A stretch of DNA of 64,000 bases, from contig JABFRS010000002.1 in NCBI GenBank assembly GCA_013141055.1, positions 1,302,001-1,366,000 on the forward strand, written 5' to 3'. Under the pieces are notes generated by a model. That model was not told where the DNA came from. It made no database searches and saw only the letters and a list, made by a program, of their open reading frames with translations. This stretch comes from Cyclobacteriaceae bacterium (GTDB lineage: Bacteria > Bacteroidota > Bacteroidia > Cytophagales > Cyclobacteriaceae). The position numbers and the translations under genes are program-made. The first letter of the stretch is position 1. The number at the start of each line of letters is the position of its first letter. Of the stretch, positions 54,085 to 62,881 are shown piece after piece.

Positions 54085-54114
54085 TTGGCAGGAATCTTTA
54101 TTTAAATATCTTTG
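54085..54114 (+). promoter_or_regulatory. tRNA-Ala promoter
   Basis: TTG (54085-54087) and TATCTTTG (54107-54114) are 19 bases apart, a perfect Bacteroidota promoter, ending 14 bases before the tRNA. It begins at the base right after the stop codon of the upstream outer-membrane gene. Confidence 0.8.
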
Positions 54115-54128
54115 AAGCGCACTAAGTC

Positions 54129-54202
54129 GGGGGATTAGCTCAGCTGGCTAGAGCGCTTCCATGGCATGGAAGAGGTCATCGGTTCGAATCCGTTATTCTC
54201 CA
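54129..54202 (+). tRNA. tRNA-Ala, anticodon GGC
   Basis: Cloverleaf: acceptor GGGGGAT/ATTCTCC with the alanine-specific G3-U70 wobble, D stem GCTC/GAGC, anticodon stem CTTCC/GGAAG with loop ATGGCAT (anticodon GGC), T loop TTCGAAT, and discriminator A73. The T stem has one T-T mismatch (ATCGG/CCGTT). CCA is not encoded. Confidence 0.95.
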
Positions 54203-54210
54203 CAAAAAAA

Positions 54211-54236
54211 CCTCAGCGGAATGCTGAGGTTTTTTT
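54211..54236. terminator. Bidirectional terminator after tRNA-Ala
   Basis: CCTCAGC (54211-54217) pairs with GCTGAGG (54223-54229) around a 5-base loop, with seven T after (54230-54236) and seven A before, so it can also end the minus-strand paaN transcript. Confidence 0.93.
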
Positions 54237-54249
54237 ATAAACAAGACCA

Positions 54250-55920
54250 TCAACCAACTTTCATCGGTTCTCGCAATCCAACCCATGTGAATCGCTTCGT
54301 TACATATTCCGGATTTGTAAAAGATGCATTGCCAGAAGGATTTCCACCTGTAACATGATAATCTGAGAACGCTGCATTCTGATTCATGTAAATGCCTCCG
54401 GTAAGATTGAATGAAACTGGTGTGGCAGCCAACGACATTTCATCAGCAATCTTCTCTTTCACCACATCATCTGTTGTGTAGGCCCCGCAGGAAATAGCTC
54501 CGTGTTGCAACGCCATCTCTTTTGCAAGTGCGATCGATTGATCGGTGTTTTTTGTTTTGATCAGCAAAGCGATAGGACCAAAAAGTTCCTTACTGAACAC
54601 ATCCTTTTGAGACGCATTCACTTCTATCACTACTGGAGTTGCCACTCTGGCTCTTTTAAACATAGGATTTTCAAACTGACGCGATTTTAACCAGACTTTT
54701 CCCTGAATCTTTTCTGATTCAAGCACCCGCTCACTGGTCTTCTTGTTCTGAACTGCGCCTAAAACAAAAGGACCTGCCTTTGGATTATCTATCAGTCCAT
54801 TCAGGTTATCAATAAACTTTTGAGCAAACTGATCAAATGAGATTTTACCGGAAGGAGAACCAATTCCATCCTCAGGGATATAAAAATTCTGAGGTGCTGT
54901 GCACATTTGTCCGCTGTAAAGGTTGACCGAAAACGCAAGATTAGCAGCAACTTTATCAACGTCTTCTACTGAATCCAGGATCACTGAATTAACGCCTGTC
55001 TTCTCAGTAAATACAATCTTTCCAGGTAATGCCTCGAGGTAGGATCCAAAAACCGAATTGCCGGTAAAGTCCACAAGCTTTACACTTTTGTTCTCTGCCA
55101 GATCTTTTGAAATCATCTTATCATACGTGTCAACACCCAATTGACAAATTGCTGGATCAAGATTGTTAGCCACAAGAACTTTTTGAATTTCTGCCACGAT
55201 AATCGCTATCGGCAGGATCGCTCCTGGATGAGGTTTAACGATAACAGGATTTCCCGTCATCAGACTTCCATAGATTCCGGTAACGGAATTCCAGGTTGGA
55301 AAAGTTGAACAGCCAATCACAACTGAAACTCCTTTCGGAACAGGTCTCCACTCCTTCTTCAATTGCAGATTAAATTTTCCCATGGGCTTATCCCATACAG
55401 CAGAAGCTGGAAATCTGCTTAACTCTTCATAGCCAGAAGCAATTGCTTCCAATGCCCGGTCGGCCGCATGAGGACCTGATGCCTGGAACGCCATCATATA
55501 ACCCTGACCTGTGGTATGCATTGTTGCGTAAGCAATTTCAAAGAATCTTGCTTTCACATTATCCAGTGATTCAATAAGAATTCCTGCACGGTCGTTAATG
55601 CCAACTTTTCTCCAGGCATGGAATGCATTGTTCGCACGTTCAATCAAAACATCTGCTGAGAAAACAGGATAAGAGATCTTCAATGCTTCCTGCAGGTATG
55701 GAGATTCTTCCTGACCTTCCCAACCTGATGGTGAAGGTTGGTTCAGTTCTTCAAATTTCTTACCTAAGGAATTTTTAAATTTTGTCTGACCATCTGTGTC
55801 AGCTGTATCACCATAGACAGCAGGGTGCGGCTGCTCAGCGTAGGCCGCATAGAATGTACGGGCGTGGATTGCATCGATGGCTCTCTTTAAAACGGCCTCG
55901 TGTTTTTCAAATAGTGTCAT
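54250..55920 (-). CDS. paaN: PaaN-type aldehyde dehydrogenase-like protein
   Basis: The 556-residue protein aligns by pattern to PaaN, a divergent aldehyde dehydrogenase. Marks are the N-terminal ARTFYAAYAEQPHPAVYG, an ALDH core with FPTWNSVTGIYGSLMTGNPV and Cys340 in YSGQMCTAPQNF, and the C-terminal GGIYMNQNAAFSDYHVTGGN. PaaN is tied to phenylacetate catabolism (oxidation of the ring-cleavage semialdehyde), but no other paa gene is in the window. It lacks the MaoC domain of PaaZ. It appears monocistronic. Confidence 0.9.
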   Translation of the reverse strand: MTLFEKHEAVLKRAIDAIHARTFYAAYAEQPHPAVYGDTADTDGQTKFKNSLGKKFEELNQPSPSGWEGQEESPYLQEALKISYPVFSADVLIERANNAFHAWRKVGINDRAGILIESLDNVKARFFEIAYATMHTTGQGYMMAFQASGPHAADRALEAIASGYEELSRFPASAVWDKPMGKFNLQLKKEWRPVPKGVSVVIGCSTFPTWNSVTGIYGSLMTGNPVIVKPHPGAILPIAIIVAEIQKVLVANNLDPAICQLGVDTYDKMISKDLAENKSVKLVDFTGNSVFGSYLEALPGKIVFTEKTGVNSVILDSVEDVDKVAANLAFSVNLYSGQMCTAPQNFYIPEDGIGSPSGKISFDQFAQKFIDNLNGLIDNPKAGPFVLGAVQNKKTSERVLESEKIQGKVWLKSRQFENPMFKRARVATPVVIEVNASQKDVFSKELFGPIALLIKTKNTDQSIALAKEMALQHGAISCGAYTTDDVVKEKIADEMSLAATPVSFNLTGGIYMNQNAAFSDYHVTGGNPSGNASFTNPEYVTKRFTWVGLREPMKVG

Positions 55921-55944
55921 AGATTAGATTATGTTCGTTACAAT

Positions 55945-56667
55945 TTATTTCTGTGCTCCAAATACTTTTTTTAACAACTCAGTGGTTCTTTCCAAAGGAT
56001 TTTCACGGATACTTTTTTCCTGTGCTGCGATCATGGTGAAAAGACCCGTCAACGCTCTGTCAGTAGCATATTCATTCAGGTCAGGATTTACCTTATCAAC
56101 AAATGGGATTTTATTGTATCGGGTTACAATATCACCATAGTACTTCGTAGCGCTTACTTTATTTAGTGAGTTTTGAATGATTGGCTTAAATTTTTCTTTC
56201 AATTGGGCAGAGGTTGTTCTCTTTAAAAATTGAGTTGCTGCATCAGGCTGTCCTTTGAGGATAGCCCAGGCATCATCGATCGTCATTTGCTTGATTGCAT
56301 TAATAAAAATTGGCTTAGCTTCTTTTGCTGCATCTTCTGCTCCCCGATTTAACGTGAGAATAAAACGATCTACATCTTTTCCTAACCCAATCTGGCGGAG
56401 ACGATCCTCAACTTTCTTTACATCCGGTGGAAACGGAATTTTTATCTCAGGGTTCTTGAAATACCCATCGGTAACTGAAACAAGGTCTGATCCCTTCGTT
56501 ATACCCTTCACAAGAGCTTCCTTCAGCCCTTCTGCAACTTCTCCGGAGGTCGGAGTGCCGGTAGTACTTACAACTTTCTTTACATCAGAAAGTGCCTTGT
56601 TCAAATCAATTTGCGCAGAGGCACACGCCGACATTGCCACCAATCCTGCAAAAAATATTTTCTTCAT
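55945..56667 (-). CDS. DUF4197 protein, exported
   Basis: The 240-residue protein has a signal peptide (MKKIFFAGLVAMSACASAQ; the cysteine could be a lipobox cysteine but the context is weak). The mature part is helical, with the DUF4197 blocks VAEGLKEALVKGITKGS, YFKNPEIKIPFPPDVKKVE and ATDRALTGLFTMIAAQEKSIRENP. Function is unknown; the family is widespread as a periplasmic protein. It lies 24 bases upstream of paaN on the same strand and may be co-transcribed with it. Confidence 0.9.
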   Translation of the reverse strand: MKKIFFAGLVAMSACASAQIDLNKALSDVKKVVSTTGTPTSGEVAEGLKEALVKGITKGSDLVSVTDGYFKNPEIKIPFPPDVKKVEDRLRQIGLGKDVDRFILTLNRGAEDAAKEAKPIFINAIKQMTIDDAWAILKGQPDAATQFLKRTTSAQLKEKFKPIIQNSLNKVSATKYYGDIVTRYNKIPFVDKVNPDLNEYATDRALTGLFTMIAAQEKSIRENPLERTTELLKKVFGAQK

Positions 56668-56753
56668 ACTTTAATAATTATCTGATTTAAAACTGAATAA
56701 AATTCAAATCTGCTGAATGAATTCCAGCAGACGCAAGTTAGAAAACTCTGCGA

Positions 56754-58034
56754 CTATGAACGAACAAGTGTTTCCTGATTGATCTCAGAAATACTTTTGC
56801 AGCCCGCAAGACCCATGGTAAGATTAAAATCGGCAAGCAGGTTTCGAATAACATCCCGAACGCCCTCTTCACCACCAATAGTAAGTCCATATACATAAGG
56901 TCTGCCAATGCATACAGCGGTCGCTCCAAGTGCAATTGCTTTGAAAATATCCGCCCCTCCACGGATTCCACTATCCATCAGGATCGGCACTCTGCCTTTT
57001 ACCACGTCAACAATATTTGGTAATGCTTCGAATGTACTGATCGAGCCATCTACCTGACGACCGCCATGATTTGAAACGATCATTCCATCAACACCATGAT
57101 CAATTGCCATACGGGCATCATCAGGATGAAGAATACCTTTCAATAAGATTGGAAGCTTTGTATGCTTTCGCAAAAATGCAAGGTCACTCCATGTGAGTGC
57201 TGGATTGGAATAAAGTGCTGTGAATTTCCGAACTGCCTTTACAGGTCTGCCGGACTTTAGTTTTTTTATAAATCCGTTTCCTGGATAATTGTTCACCATT
57301 TTAATAAGTCCTGATATAGAATCAAGTGTAACCTTTTGCGATGGCGCTGAGGCCGTGTCTGGCTCATCCATTAATCTTTGAAAAACAGGATCAGAAGTAT
57401 ACTGAGCTATGCCCTTCCCTTCAAGAAAAGGGAGATATGCAAGATCCAGGTCACGCGTTCTCCAACCTAACAATGTTGTATCCAAAGTAACTGCGATAGC
57501 AGAGCAGCCGCACTTCTCTGCTCTTTCAACAAGACTTGCAACCAGATCATTTGATTTGCTCCAATACAATTGAAACCATCGATGACCGTTTCCCATCGCT
57601 GCAGCCACCTCTTCCATTGGCCTGCTCGCCTGATTACTTAATATATAAGGAACGTTTTCGGCAGCAGCAGCTCTTCCCACTCCTACATCTGCGTGTTCAT
57701 TTACCATCTCAAGAACTCCCACCGGCGAGAGCATCAGCGGCGATGAAAGTTTATGTCCAAACAATTCAATGGTAGTGTCACGTTCACTAACATTTTTTAA
57801 CATTCGCGGAACGATCCTGTACTTTTCAAAAGAACTTCGGTTAGACAACACTGTACTTTCAAGTCCGGCACCTCCGGCGATGTAAGCGAAGGCCTCCTCA
57901 CTCATCATTTTCTTTGCTTTTTCCTCAAGCTTAAACCAATCGATCGGAACCTGTGAACGAATTCCTGCAAAGCCCTTTAAATAGATCTCACGCTGTCTGT
58001 CAGCTCCCGAAAATGTTGATTTACTCATAAACAC
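56754..58034 (-). CDS. FMN-dependent alpha-hydroxy acid oxidizing protein (lactate monooxygenase/oxidase-like)
   Basis: The 426-residue TIM-barrel flavoprotein has SPVGVLEMVNEHADVGVGRAA and the catalytic histidine motif SNHGGRQVDG near residue 320. FMN-phosphate binding lies at DSGIRGGADIFKAIALGATA, and GRPYVYGL follows. The longer N-terminus and the insertion around 200-270 resemble lactate 2-monooxygenase rather than short LldD. It oxidises L-lactate or another 2-hydroxy acid. ATG at 58034 or 58028 could serve as start. It is divergent from cinA. Confidence 0.9.
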   Translation of the reverse strand: MFMSKSTFSGADRQREIYLKGFAGIRSQVPIDWFKLEEKAKKMMSEEAFAYIAGGAGLESTVLSNRSSFEKYRIVPRMLKNVSERDTTIELFGHKLSSPLMLSPVGVLEMVNEHADVGVGRAAAAENVPYILSNQASRPMEEVAAAMGNGHRWFQLYWSKSNDLVASLVERAEKCGCSAIAVTLDTTLLGWRTRDLDLAYLPFLEGKGIAQYTSDPVFQRLMDEPDTASAPSQKVTLDSISGLIKMVNNYPGNGFIKKLKSGRPVKAVRKFTALYSNPALTWSDLAFLRKHTKLPILLKGILHPDDARMAIDHGVDGMIVSNHGGRQVDGSISTFEALPNIVDVVKGRVPILMDSGIRGGADIFKAIALGATAVCIGRPYVYGLTIGGEEGVRDVIRNLLADFNLTMGLAGCKSISEINQETLVRS

Positions 58035-58109
58035 TAAGTTAATAACTCCTATTCCCCTTTTGCAATTTGCATCTGTTTGTTATTCCGGATTTATACCATG
58101 AAACAGGCG

Positions 58110-58139
58110 TTGTCTACTGTTTATTGTCCGCTATATTTG
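58110..58139 (+). promoter_or_regulatory. cinA promoter
   Basis: TTG (58110-58112) and TATATTTG (58132-58139) are 19 bases apart, an exact Bacteroidota promoter. The ATG is at 58158. Confidence 0.8.
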
Positions 58140-58157
58140 GCCCTTAATTATTTTTGA

Positions 58158-59405
58158 ATGAAAACAATTCTGGCAGAACTACTCACCATTGGCGATGAAA
58201 TCCTTTATGGTCAGATTGTAGATACCAACTCCCAATGGATGAGCGTGGAGCTCGATAAGATAGGCATTAAGATTATCCGCAAAACTTCCATTGGAGATCG
58301 TGAAGATGAGATTCTTACCGCTTTTGCGGAAGCAGAAAAACGTGCTGACGTTGTACTAATTACCGGAGGACTGGGACCCACCAGCGATGATATTACAAAG
58401 CCCTGCCTTGCAAAATATTTCAATTGCGAAATCAAGATGCATGAAGAAGCGCTGGCTGAGGTGACAGAATTCTTCACAAGTCGCGGACGCGAAATAACAG
58501 AGATCAATCGTCAGCAAGCTGCACTTCCTGTTTGCTGTACAAAGATTACGAACCCGATAGGCACTGCACCTGGGATGTGGTTTGAAAGAAACGGAAAAGT
58601 ATTTATGTCAATGCCTGGTGTTCCGCACGAAATGAAGCGTATGATGACTGAGCGTGTTATTCCGAAATTACTGGAGACTTATAAAATGCCCACGATCATT
58701 CATAAAGTTTTGAGAACGGTAGGCATCGGTGAATCCTTTCTTGCTGATAAGATCTCTTCCTGGGAAAAATCCTTACCGGAACATATTAAGCTCGCTTACT
58801 TGCCTAGTCTGGGAGAAGTAAAACTGAGACTTACTGGATTTGGCGACGATTCCGCAAAACTGAAATCAGAAATTGATTCATTCGTTGAGAAAATAAATCC
58901 TCTTGCCGGAGAGTACATCTTTGGATATGGAGAAGATCCATTGGAAGTAGTCATCGGAAATACGTTGAGAAATAAAAAACTGACACTGTCGGTAGCAGAA
59001 AGCTGTACAGGTGGTTATGTTTCTCATTTAATCACCAGCGTTCCGGGATGCTCAGATTATTTTCTAGGAAGTATGATTCCCTACGACTATCAGATTAAAA
59101 TGAGACAGCTGGGAGTCAAGCCTGAAACATTAGAAAAATATGGAGCTGTAAGTGAACCGACAATCATTGAGATGGCAAACATTGTCCGGGCAAAGTTCAA
59201 CACAGACATTGGAGTTGCCACCAGCGGAATTGCGGGACCCGGAGGCGCAACACCTGATAAGCCCGTTGGTACTGTCTGGATTGCATATTCTGACAAACAT
59301 CACACTGTAACGAAGAAATTACAACTCAGCAAGGATCGAGCGATCAATATACGACTAGCATCTGCTGCAGTTTTAAATCTGATCCGACTGAGTTTGCCAA
59401 AATAA
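58158..59405 (+). CDS. cinA: CinA-type nicotinamide-nucleotide amidohydrolase / COG1058-CinA protein
   Basis: The 415-residue protein has an N-terminal molybdopterin-binding-like COG1058 domain (about 1-170, with AELLTIGDEILYGQIVDTNS and TGGLGPTSDDIT) and a C-terminal CinA amidase domain (about 255-410, with SVAESCTGGYVSHLITSVPG and GIAGPGGATPDKPVGTVWIA). The two domains together hydrolyse ADP-ribose and deamidate NMN in NAD recycling. The gene has a clear promoter and is convergent with the LytTR regulator. Confidence 0.95.
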   Translation: MKTILAELLTIGDEILYGQIVDTNSQWMSVELDKIGIKIIRKTSIGDREDEILTAFAEAEKRADVVLITGGLGPTSDDITKPCLAKYFNCEIKMHEEALAEVTEFFTSRGREITEINRQQAALPVCCTKITNPIGTAPGMWFERNGKVFMSMPGVPHEMKRMMTERVIPKLLETYKMPTIIHKVLRTVGIGESFLADKISSWEKSLPEHIKLAYLPSLGEVKLRLTGFGDDSAKLKSEIDSFVEKINPLAGEYIFGYGEDPLEVVIGNTLRNKKLTLSVAESCTGGYVSHLITSVPGCSDYFLGSMIPYDYQIKMRQLGVKPETLEKYGAVSEPTIIEMANIVRAKFNTDIGVATSGIAGPGGATPDKPVGTVWIAYSDKHHTVTKKLQLSKDRAINIRLASAAVLNLIRLSLPK

Positions 59406-59421
59406 TCTCTGCTCAACATTC

Positions 59422-60162
59422 TTACTCTGCATGACCATACTTTTTTCTGAAGTCGGCAGCATACTTATCTCCAACAGGGATAGGAGTTGTTCCAATAAAT
59501 ACCTGTGAGCGCTGAAAAGATTTGATCTTTGAATACGGAATAATGAAGGAATTGTGAATCCGGCAAAAGAGCTTCGGGGGCAATTTGGTTTCGATTGCCT
59601 TAAGATTCATCCGTGTCATTATAGGTCTCGTTTGCGAAGTCAGGAATATCTTCACATAATCCTTAAGACCTTCTACATATAAGATATCATCAAACATGAT
59701 CTTTATCTCTTTGTATTCAGCCCTGACAAAGAAAAAAAGTTCCTCAGGAGATGGCGGTGTTGCTTCTTTTATCAATTTAAATTGATCAAGAGCTCTATTT
59801 GCTGCTTTTGAAAACCTTTCGAACGGAATTGGCTTCACAAGATAATCGATCACATCAAGCTCAAACCCCTCGAGTGCATATTCCTCATAGGCAGTTGTGA
59901 AGATTACCATGGGAGGATTAGCAAGAGAACGAAGGAATTGAGTTCCGGTCACTCCAGGCATTTGAATATCCAGAAATATAAGATCGATTGAATTTTCCTG
60001 AAGAGCCTTCTCAGCTTCTGCTGGCGACGAATAAGAGCCGATTAGTTTTAAGAATGAAATCTTCTGAATGTCATCCATTATCAATTTCAAAGCAAAAGGC
60101 TCATCGTCTACTGCTATGCAGTTTAAAACATGATTCGTTGAAGATGGCATATCATTTTTCAT
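59422..60162 (-). CDS. LytTR-family response regulator
   Basis: The 246-residue protein has a receiver domain (about 12-128, acidic VDDEPFA, phospho-Asp in IFLDIQMPGVTG) and a LytTR DNA-binding domain (about 148-244, with MNLKAIETKLPPKLFCRIHNSFII and PVGDKY). It is the cognate partner of the kinase encoded 16 bases upstream. LytTR regulators bind paired 9-bp repeats; I do not see an obvious pair within the window. Confidence 0.95.
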   Translation of the reverse strand: MKNDMPSSTNHVLNCIAVDDEPFALKLIMDDIQKISFLKLIGSYSSPAEAEKALQENSIDLIFLDIQMPGVTGTQFLRSLANPPMVIFTTAYEEYALEGFELDVIDYLVKPIPFERFSKAANRALDQFKLIKEATPPSPEELFFFVRAEYKEIKIMFDDILYVEGLKDYVKIFLTSQTRPIMTRMNLKAIETKLPPKLFCRIHNSFIIPYSKIKSFQRSQVFIGTTPIPVGDKYAADFRKKYGHAE

Positions 60163-60178
60163 ACTAATATTTTGATCA

Positions 60179-61303
60179 TTAGGTCAGAATTATTTCAAGC
60201 TTAAGTCTGAAAATCCCATTCGCTTCTGAGGAGACTAGGCTGTGCTTATCCTGATAGTGCAGCATCAGTCTTTTTTTCACATTTGTCAGACCGATTCCGG
60301 ATTCTTGCTTATTGACAACCGGAAGTGTTTTAAGTATAAGGTTTTCTGTTTGGAATGTCAGCAAGTCTTTGCTAACAGTTAATTCAATTTTATTTTGAAA
60401 GGAACCAGCAAAATCTCCGTACTTAAAAACATTTTCTACTAAAGGAATAAATAATAAAGGGACGATGCTCTTGTTTCCAGAATCTTCCTGAAAAAAATAT
60501 TGTATACTCTGATGTTCAGTCAATCTCATTTGTTGCAGACTTATATAATCCTTGAGGTTCTGGATTTCCTTTTCTAACGCAACCTTTTCAAGATCCGTCT
60601 GATATAAAATATATCGCAACAATTGTGAAAGTTTGATGACCGCCTCCTCAGCCTGATCCGACTTAGATCGAACCAACCATCGTATATTATTCAAAGTATT
60701 AAATAAGAAATGAGGACTGATTTGCAATTTGAGAACAGCAAGTTCCGAAGCTAATTTTTGAAATGCACGCTCTTGCTCAGTTGCTTTTGCTTTTACCCAA
60801 TCTTTCCATAATACCAGACTTGTGCTGATGCTGACGATGATGATGGTAATAAGAAAACTAGAGAAGAGCGGTCCCGGAAACATCATAGGCCTGAATCGAC
60901 GACCCGAACTCATATTTGGATCACCTCCAGGACCAAAATCACCGTTGGGTGGTTCAGGCGGAGGTCCTTGTCTAAATGGGTCGCCAAAATCTTCAGAAAA
61001 GAAATGATGAATTTTTAGATTCAACAGACTTACTCCGATTATGAAGGCAATCAGAATAAAAAGAAAAACTCCGATGCTGTTATTTTTCAGAACGACAGGC
61101 GCAAGGAATAAAAGATTGAAGTAAAATAACCCCATTAATACAAGATTCCTGATCAACATTGATTCAAGTGTTCCAGTATCTGTGAGTATCGATTCAAACT
61201 CATTGGGTGGTGAGAGCAATAGCGGGGCTATGAAAAATATAATCCACCCAGCCACATGAAAGAGGATGCTGCTTTTGAAAATGGACTGAAATGAGGGCTT
61301 CAT
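60179..61303 (-). CDS. LytS-like sensor histidine kinase
   Basis: The 374-residue protein has four membrane helices (about 12-28, 48-66, 78-96 and 145-166). A Pro/Gly/Asp-rich extracytoplasmic loop lies between helices 3 and 4 (PPPEPPNGDFGPGGDPNMS). The His_kinase dimerisation motif is LQISPHFLFNTLNNIRWL near 210, and the HATPase lies at about 270-372 with GIGLTNVKKRL. It pairs with the LytTR regulator. The acidic, proline-rich loop is a candidate ligand or metal-binding region, inferred only from composition. Confidence 0.93.
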   Translation of the reverse strand: MKPSFQSIFKSSILFHVAGWIIFFIAPLLLSPPNEFESILTDTGTLESMLIRNLVLMGLFYFNLLFLAPVVLKNNSIGVFLFILIAFIIGVSLLNLKIHHFFSEDFGDPFRQGPPPEPPNGDFGPGGDPNMSSGRRFRPMMFPGPLFSSFLITIIIVSISTSLVLWKDWVKAKATEQERAFQKLASELAVLKLQISPHFLFNTLNNIRWLVRSKSDQAEEAVIKLSQLLRYILYQTDLEKVALEKEIQNLKDYISLQQMRLTEHQSIQYFFQEDSGNKSIVPLLFIPLVENVFKYGDFAGSFQNKIELTVSKDLLTFQTENLILKTLPVVNKQESGIGLTNVKKRLMLHYQDKHSLVSSEANGIFRLKLEIILT

Positions 61304-61471
61304 GATGTAAAACTAGGGTTTAAAAAAGGCAAGGCATGAGAATGTAGATAAAGTTGGGGAAATTGGAGAAGAATGGAGGGAGGAAAATTGAAAAGTGTTA
61401 TTGGGACAAGGGAAGAAGGAATGGTTTTATAGTGAGATTTTGTGTAAATCGTTGAACCCATCCAAACAGCT

Positions 61472-62881
61472 ATGAATTCAAAGAAGATCTTTCCAGTACT
61501 GAGTTTATTTTTCGGTCTGTCCCTTGTCAACTCAGGTTTTGCGCAGCCAAATCAACAATTGACACATGATATCTTCAAAGAGCTGATCGAGATTAACACC
61601 ACCAACTCTTCCGGAAACACTACCCAGGCAGCGGAAGCGATGGCCGCAAGATTGCGTGCAGCTGGATTTACTGACAAAGATATTTTTGTCGGTGGGCCTG
61701 ATCCCCGAAAAGGAAATCTGGTAGCAACTTTGCGTGGAACCGGGAAGAGAAAACCTCTACTACTTCTTGCTCACCTTGACGTTGTGGAAGCATTGAGAGA
61801 AGATTGGACCACCGATCCATTCAAGTTTGAAGAGATTGATGGATTTTATTATGCCCGCGGGGCTAGTGACGACAAAGCCATGGCTGCAATTTTTGTTGCC
61901 AATATGATTCGCTTCAAGCAGGAAAAATTTACCCCTGATCGTGATATCATTCTTGCATTAACGGCCGATGAAGAAGGTGGAGATTTTAATGGGGTTGACT
62001 GGCTTTTGAAAAATCATAAGGAATTGATCAATGCTGAGATGGCATTAAATGAAGGTGCAGGTGGACGGGAAGTAGAAGGAAAAAAAATATTCAATGGTGT
62101 TCAGCTTAGTGAAAAAGTATTTCAAAGCTTTAAGATTGAAGTGAAAAATCGTGGGGGACATAGTTCGATGCCACGCAAAGACAACGCGATCTATCGCTTG
62201 GTTAAAGGATTGGATAATTTATCAAAATTTGAGTTTCCGGTTAATCTTAATGAAGGCACACGGGTTTTCTTTGATCGTAGCTCCAGAAATGAAACCGGTC
62301 AGTTGGCAGAAGACATGAAAGAGATTGTTAAACCAATGCCCAGTGCTGATGCTATCGCCCGTCTTTCAGTGTTTCCAAATTACAATGCAACGATGCGTAC
62401 GACTTGTGTGGCAACAATGATCAGCGGTGGTCACGCTGAAAACGCATTACCTCAAACTGCTACGGCAACAATCAACTGCCGTATTCTTCCCGGAGAAGAC
62501 CCCGCAAAAATTAAGGAAATGTTAGTTGGTGTTTTTGCAGATGAGGGCATATCGGTAACCGCAATTAAACCAGCGAAACCAAGTCCAGCTTCACCAATGA
62601 GCACAGAAGTATTTGGTCCGATAGAGCGGATTACTCAACAAATGTGGCCAGGCATACCGGTTATTCCAATCATGTCAACAGGCGCCACCGATGGTGCATA
62701 TCTGCGCAACAATGGTATTCCAACGTATGGCGTTTCCGGGATCTTCTTTGATGCAAATGATATCCGGGCTCATGGAAAGGATGAGCGGATCAGGATTAAA
62801 TCCTTTTATGATGGCCAGGAATTCCTGTATAAGGTTGTGAAGGAAATGACACAGAAATTAACCGTGAAAAGAAACGATTAG
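61472..62881 (+). CDS. Secreted M20 family metallopeptidase
   Basis: The 469-residue protein has a signal peptide (KIFPVLSLFFGLSLVNSGFA-Q). Zinc-binding residues fit LLLAHLDVVEALREDW (His), YARGASDDKAMAA (bridging Asp) and ALTADEEGGDFNGVDW (catalytic Glu pair). The dimerisation domain carries RGGHSSMPRKDNAIYRLV. The C-terminal part has STGATDGAYLRNNGIPTYG and ends in AHGKDERIRIKSFYDG. M20 enzymes are dipeptidases or acyl-amino-acid hydrolases; the substrate is unknown. Stop codons overlap tail to tail with the next gene. Confidence 0.92.
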   Translation: MNSKKIFPVLSLFFGLSLVNSGFAQPNQQLTHDIFKELIEINTTNSSGNTTQAAEAMAARLRAAGFTDKDIFVGGPDPRKGNLVATLRGTGKRKPLLLLAHLDVVEALREDWTTDPFKFEEIDGFYYARGASDDKAMAAIFVANMIRFKQEKFTPDRDIILALTADEEGGDFNGVDWLLKNHKELINAEMALNEGAGGREVEGKKIFNGVQLSEKVFQSFKIEVKNRGGHSSMPRKDNAIYRLVKGLDNLSKFEFPVNLNEGTRVFFDRSSRNETGQLAEDMKEIVKPMPSADAIARLSVFPNYNATMRTTCVATMISGGHAENALPQTATATINCRILPGEDPAKIKEMLVGVFADEGISVTAIKPAKPSPASPMSTEVFGPIERITQQMWPGIPVIPIMSTGATDGAYLRNNGIPTYGVSGIFFDANDIRAHGKDERIRIKSFYDGQEFLYKVVKEMTQKLTVKRND

